Positions 58,896 through 64,000 of a DNA stretch of 64,000 nucleotides are shown in pieces; the stretch's first letter is position 1, and every line of letters starts with the position of its first letter. A program made the translations under genes and the position numbers. The notes beneath the pieces were generated by a model, which did no database searches, had not been told where the DNA came from, and worked only from the letters and a program-made list of their open reading frames with translations. The stretch is from NCBI RefSeq assembly GCF_000165425.1, contig NW_001799003.1, forward strand, positions 62,001-126,000. Direction: 5' to 3'. This stretch comes from Paramecium tetraurelia (taxonomy: Eukaryota > Ciliophora > Oligohymenophorea > Peniculida > Parameciidae).

Positions 58896-60106
58896 ATGTA
58901 AATTCTGTTTACGCCAGGACCTCTCTTGACAACCAAAACTGTCAAAGAAGCTGCTCTAGTAGATATGGGTTCAAGAGATCCCAAATTTGTTTAGATTATT
59001 CAAAACATACGATCCACCTTGTTGAAATTATCGAATGTAGAGGAAAAGGATTACACAGCAGTAATTCTCTAAGGAAGTGGTACCTATGCTATTGAAGCTA
59101 CATTTCACACTGTCTTAAAAAGAGAAACCGATAAGTAATTCATATCCTCATAGTAGAGTACTTGTAGTCTCCAATGGAGCATACGGGGAGAGATAAGCCA
59201 AGATCTTGACTGCAATAAATAAGAAATTCGTCAAGCTCACCTATGACGAAAACCAAAAATGCGTAGTAGAAGATATCATTAAAGCCATCGAAGAGGATCC
59301 AACCATTACTCATTTGAGTATGGTACACTCTGAAACAACTTCAGGAATCATCAATGACATCGACTTTGTTCATAGATTAAGTAGAAGAGTCGTATTCATT
59401 TTGGATGCTGTCAGTTCATTTGGAGCTTATGAAATTCCAGTTTCCAAATTAAATATAGATTTCTTGATCTCCACAAGCAACAAAAATATTCAAGGATTAC
59501 CTGGCTTTGCCTTTGTCATCGCAAATAAATCAATCCTGACTTAATGCAAAGGCAATGCTGCTTCTTTGGTGCTCGATCTCTATGATCAAGAAGAATATAT
59601 GCTTAAAACCTAATAGTTCAGATTTACACCTCCTACACATGTATTGAGATGTTTTGAATGTGCACTTAAAGAATTTGAGGAGGAAGGCAGTATCAAAGGA
59701 AGATAAAAGAGATATACAGAATTATAATAATATTTATCCTAATAGATGCAAAGCTTAGGTTTTAAGTTATTTGTCGACCCAAAAGACTAAGGCTGCATTA
59801 TAACTACATTCCTCTTTCCGAAGGATCCTAATTTTAATTTTAACTGTATTAGATAATTCATTATGAATAGAATTTTATGATTACTTGGCAGCTAAAAATC
59901 TAATTATTTATCCAGGCAAAATGACTAAGGCAGAAACATTTAGAGTTGGATCTATCGGTGCCTTAACTATGGAGAATATGCATTAACTAATTGAAAGCCA
60001 TTAAAGCATTTATTGCAGAAACAAATTTATAAGTTTAATGAGAAATAAAAAGAGTTTTATTTTATTAAATTTTTATTATTATAATTATACCAATTATTAG
60101 AAATGA
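58896..60106 (+). CDS. phnW: 2-aminoethylphosphonate:pyruvate aminotransferase
   Basis: PLP enzyme that converts 2-aminoethylphosphonate and pyruvate to phosphonoacetaldehyde and alanine. Signatures in order: [88 protein letters not shown], and the PLP Lys in [16 protein letters not shown], then [11 protein letters not shown] and [10 protein letters not shown]. Introns 59135-59156 and 59846-59870. The frame ends at TGA 60104-60106 (387 aa), with an odd 35-residue tail; a +1 frame would give the more usual ending [12 protein letters not shown] and stop at 60041. Ciliates carry much aminoethylphosphonate in their lipids, so the enzyme may act in its turnover or synthesis. Confidence 0.88.
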
Positions 60107-60294
60107 CTTAGGATTTTAATGATAATAATTATTATAAATAGAAACTATTTTATTTCTAAAATTTAACTAACTCTTAATTCCAAAATAATGGTTTTCTTTT
60201 AATTTTTTGATATGAAAAAAAGAAAATATATATAAACATTAAGTCTCAACTAAATAAAGCAACATAAACCTATCACATAATAGGGTCTACTTCA

Positions 60295-63149
60295 ATGACT
60301 TCTTTTTTTGATTTCAGAGTGAATATGAAATGGATATTCTATCTAGAGTTATTTCAAAGAAATTTGGTTAACATTGGGTTTGAATAAATAATTATTAAAT
60401 TTAATGGAACCAGATCCCAAATTATTGTCTCTTTTAGAGAAGGTTAATAATCCAATAGAGTTGTTTAAAATACATATAACTGTGAAAGTAAAGTGGCAAT
60501 ACAATAATTATTAAAGGGAGTGTATGGATTTAGTGAAGATTGGAAATTAACAGATGAAACGAATCCAGGAATATTTGCAAATGTAGTTCGTTACTAAGGG
60601 GAAGATTTGTTTGGCAAGATCAAGGGTCGAGAATAGACAGAGAGAGAGAAGTTTGAGGAGTATTAGAAAAATAGTAAAAAGAATAAAAAGGACACTAAGA
60701 GTCCAGAAGAAGAAGAATAAATGAAGAAGGCATTGGCATTGGAGGAAGAGGAAGAGTAGAAAAAATAACAGCATTTGGGGACTCTATCAGAGCAAGATAA
60801 ATTATTTTTTATTTCAGAAGACAAATTCAAAACTATTAGCATTTAGTATGAGGAAACTCATACAGTCGAGGTGACTAATGTGCGTTAGTTGGAAGAAGAG
60901 ATTCTTGAAAGCAGAAATTACATTTATTTTATTCGATAGCCTGCAATCACAGAAGAAGAATTAGTTAAATTAAAGAAGGGTAAGACCAAGAATTTAAATA
61001 ATGCTGAATTAACTCAAATAATATTTAAGGGGGTTTTTGATTTGTCAGAATTATTAGAGCCTGGATGCACTCGTACAACAGTGAGGGCACTCTTAAAATA
61101 AGAAGAAAATGCAGATTGTCCTAAATATAATTGTGATAAGATGTATGTCAAAGTAGAAATTGAGACTGAACCTGCATTAACTCCCTTGGTTGAAGACATT
61201 CCAGTTTTGAATATCGAACCAATAGTAGTATAAAGAATACCAAGCAAATTCGAGTGTGTTGGCTAATTTCAAAGTAATCCTTAAGTTTTATTATTTCATA
61301 GGCGACATCAAAGAAGCCATGAAGGCATTGGATGAAGAATATTCTAAACTCTATCCAAGTGATCAAAAGGCTAAAGTAAGTGTGAATTTGACAGTCTAAA
61401 AAAGACAGGAGTTACAAAAGAAGAAAGAATCCTTCCTTAATGAAATTAATTAATCAGGAAAATACAAGATCCTTTAAGATAGATTAAGATCATCTATTAT
61501 TAGAGTCTGTATTGATAAATTTGCTAAGGAAGGACTGTTTGTTGGAGTTAACAAGGATGAATAAGACAGGTTGTTTGCAGAGCTTTATGTTTTTATGATG
61601 GAAGAAATGTAGACTACACTTGGAGAATATGTACTTAATAATAAGGAAGATATTCATGAAGACTTATACTCAACCTACGATTAAAATTAAAGAGATAGAG
61701 ACGTAGTATTCCAATCTTTGAAAGAATCGGCTTTTAAGAAATTCAAGAGATTTGCAGAGTAATATGAAACCATTAATCAAGTCGATTAGGCTTTAAAATA
61801 TTACACCAATATGGTCTTGGTGGATCCTAAATCAGCAACTATATTTGCTAAATATTGCTTCAAAATCCAGAGATTCAAAGCAGCCGAACAATTAATCTAA
61901 ATGGTTAGAGATATAGAATGGAATAAAGAAAATGAATTGTTGATGGCCTGTCTTTACATCAGAAGAGAACGGTACAAAGAAGCCACTAACATAGTTCAAT
62001 CTTTACTTCAAAAAGAGCCTATAAATACACTTTTCAATTTACTCATGGCCTTCATATACAAGCAGCAAGGGAATCAGAATATGGCTGACAAATATTCGAG
62101 ATGCACTCAAAGAATATTTATGAGAACCATGGGCTTGCTAACAAAAGGGTATGACTGTCTATATTTCTTTAAGATTTCCAAAACAATAACCAGATCCTCA
62201 CTTATTGCCAAATTTCAAATAACAAATGATTGAACAATAAGAAAAAGCCAAAAAGGCTCCAGTCTTGACTCCAGAATAGACAGATCAAATTCAATTAGAA
62301 TTAATTGAGTATTTCGCATCTCGCAGTTTATTTGATCTAGCAGAGAAAGCACTTATTAATATTAAAGACAAAACCACTCAAAAGATTAACATAATAAAGG
62401 CCTAGATTCATATCTTCAATGAAAACTATACAGATGCTTTGAGTTTAATTCAAAAAATCTTAAATCAAAATCCAAAAAATTATGAAGTCTACTTAATAAA
62501 AGGAGCTTTGTGTTATTAAACTGAGCAGTTTTATGAAGCAGAAGAGACTTTCTTAAAAGCTTTATCTATATAACAAAGGAAATCCTTTGATATCCTACTG
62601 AGATTGGGTTATTTGTATCTTAAACGTAAGTCTTGGCAAGACGCTAAGGCTATTTTTGAAAGGGCCTTAGATTAGTAAAATCCTTCAAATAGTTCCTTAA
62701 CTTGGTTAGGACTTGGAATTTCAAATCTAAGGTTAAAGGACCCAATAGCTGAGGAGTGCCTTTGTTAAGCAAGCATTCACGAACCGTTTAATGGTGAGGT
62801 TTGGGGATATTAGGCTCTAAACTGTTTATAATAGAAGAGAGGGTAATAGGCCAAACAATGCTTATTAAGAATGGAATAAACAGAAGTAAATGATTTAGAT
62901 TTATTGATTGAATTGGCAGAGGAGATGTACAAATGCCAAGATTATGAGAGTTGTCGATAAATATTAATGAGAGTCTATAATTCAAAAGTTAAGATACCTA
63001 ATATGGGTTTACTGTTAAAGAATCTGGGGTAAGTGCATGCAGAATTAAGAAGAAAAGAGGAAGCCAAATAATATTACGAAGAGTCATTAATATATTTAGA
63101 GAGTGCTAACGAAATAGAAAAAGTAAATTAAGAAATAAAGTTTTTATGA
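60295..63149 (+). CDS. Cilia- and flagella-associated TPR protein, CFAP70-like (933 aa)
   Basis: The frame opens at ATG 60295 (60325 is also in frame). The N-terminal half has a C2-like beta pattern (IGFEQIIIKFNGTRSQIIVS) and TQIIFKGVFDLSELLEPGCT; a charged Lys/Glu insert lies between. The C-terminal half is TPR: NIVQSLLQKEPINTLFNLL, YTDALSLIQKILNQNPKNYE, YEAEETFLKALSIQQRKSFD, DAKAIFERALDQQNPSNSS and others, at least eight units. Introns 61274-61301 and 62149-62173 give 934 codons. C2-type start plus TPR end is the plan of CFAP70 (TTC18), an outer-dynein-arm-associated ciliary protein; the name is likely but not certain. Confidence 0.68.
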
Positions 63150-63607
63150 AGTTTTGCAACTTCATATATATATTTATCTATAAATGTAAATATTTTGTTA
63201 TCAAATAAAATCTAATAATCTCTTCTAAAATCGTATTTACAAACTCATTGTAATAAGAATAGAATGAAAAAGAATAGTATCAATTTGAATATTAAATTCT
63301 GTGACTAGCATATTACAGATTTATTTGAATTCAAAACATAAAATATAATCTATGAAAATAATTCTAATATGAAATCTAGAATGTCTTAGTGAATATTCAT
63401 AAGAACCAACTTAAACCTACATAAAGCTTATAGAAATTTGAAGAACATATAATTAATATAATAGAGTTATTTTCAATTGTAGATTATAATTTATTTTTAT
63501 GGATTTGAATTCTTAAATAGCTTGCATCAATAGAGAATAAAATTAATGACTAAATAATTATGGTTATCAGATGATTAGTTTAATTGGTATCATTCAATAT
63601 ATTAAAT
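63150..63607. other. Convergent intergenic region (458 bases)
   Basis: Lies between the stops of the CFAP70-like gene and the TRAPPC5 gene. It starts with an 8-bp inverted pair around the first stop (TTTTTATGAAGTTTTGCAAC) and is AT-rich after that. No gene is seen. Confidence 0.4.
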
Positions 63608-64000
63608 TCATAAATCCCTGGCATCTTCGAAACTCAAGATAAATACAGTGTGAGGATAATAGCTGACACCTCTTTCGTCAGTCTTAAATTAATAAGAGAC
63701 TTGGCATGTAAAGCCAGAAGCATTCAAGACTCCCTTACCGAATTTTAATTATTTCATACTTTCAGAATTCCACACATAAATTATGCAGGTGAAATGTGCC
63801 CTTCTTCTGAGATGTACTTAAGAAGTAAGGGATTTTCATCTCTAATTAGATAATCATTGGGTCTGTCCTTTAATTTTTCAATGGACTCTGCTTGTCTCCC
63901 AAAGAGATGCTTCCAAAACTACGAATGCAGATGTAATATACAATTCCTTATATGAATCTCAATTGTTCCACTAATTTTGTTTCCCTCTTGTTTCTTTCTC
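63608..64000 (-). CDS. TRAPPC5: TRAPP complex subunit 5 (3' part, runs off right edge)
   Basis: Subunit of the TRAPP tethering complex in ER-Golgi traffic. The visible part covers the family block QFWKHLFGRQAESIEKLK, then DYLIRDENPLLLKYIS, SPAQFMCGILKGVLNASGFT and the end VFILSFEDARDL, which lines up with human TRAPPC5 from WKALFGKEADKLE to the C-terminus. One intron, 63734-63759, joins GILK to GVLN. The N-terminal part is outside the window. Confidence 0.87.

Noticed and set aside
60547-60774. Leu/Phe-rich minus-strand frame that looks like a membrane protein
   Set aside because: Antisense shadow of the Glu/Lys-rich insert in the CFAP70-like gene.

Overview
The window reads as macronuclear DNA of a ciliate, most likely Paramecium. 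TAA and TAG sit inside every recognisable gene at positions where Gln fits, TGA is the only working stop, and genes are split by introns of about 20-31 bases (GTA...TAG/AAG). DNA is AT-rich, and genes lie on both strands, often 10-150 bases apart. All CDS coordinates use the ciliate nuclear code and are genomic spans; introns I resolved are given in each entry. For the large spliced genes, span minus introns is an exact multiple of three, an internal check on the models.

Layout. 1-7 kb: left-edge USP25/28-like deubiquitinase, VPS4 ATPase, F-box protein, P/U-type cyclin, C2H2-like protein. 7-14 kb: anoctamin, DUF1772-like membrane protein, FKBP-TPR isomerase, EF-hand protein. 14-25 kb: CRAL-TRIO protein, coiled-coil protein, cysteinyl-tRNA synthetase, a pseudokinase, two unrecognised proteins. 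25-31 kb: BK-type potassium channel and a secreted three-repeat protein with a beta/gamma-crystallin-like end. 31-36 kb: multi-pass PX protein, small one-pass protein, ankyrin protein, dienelactone hydrolase. 36-40 kb: two tandem paralogues, each with four truncated-globin-like domains. 40-41.5 kb: the largest gene-poor stretch. 41.5-48 kb: protein kinase, multi-pass protein, BBS5, TSR1. 48-58 kb: pseudokinase-polyQ-MORN fusion, basic protein, PPP4R4-like HEAT protein, thioredoxin-fold protein, another pseudokinase, RNF5-like RING protein. 58-64 kb: 2-aminoethylphosphonate aminotransferase, CFAP70-like protein, right-edge TRAPPC5.

The genes are mostly ordinary eukaryotic housekeeping plus cilium-related functions (BBS5, CFAP70-like, possibly the EF-hand and MORN proteins), membrane excitability (BK channel, anoctamin), regulated secretion (crystallin protein) and phosphonolipid chemistry. 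There is no operon logic. The strongest candidates for something undescribed are the tandem tetra-globin genes, in which all eight domains keep a proximal-type His at near-constant 117-119 residue spacing, and the pseudokinase-polyQ-MORN fusion. I found no rRNA, tRNA, CRISPR array or mobile element that I could support.
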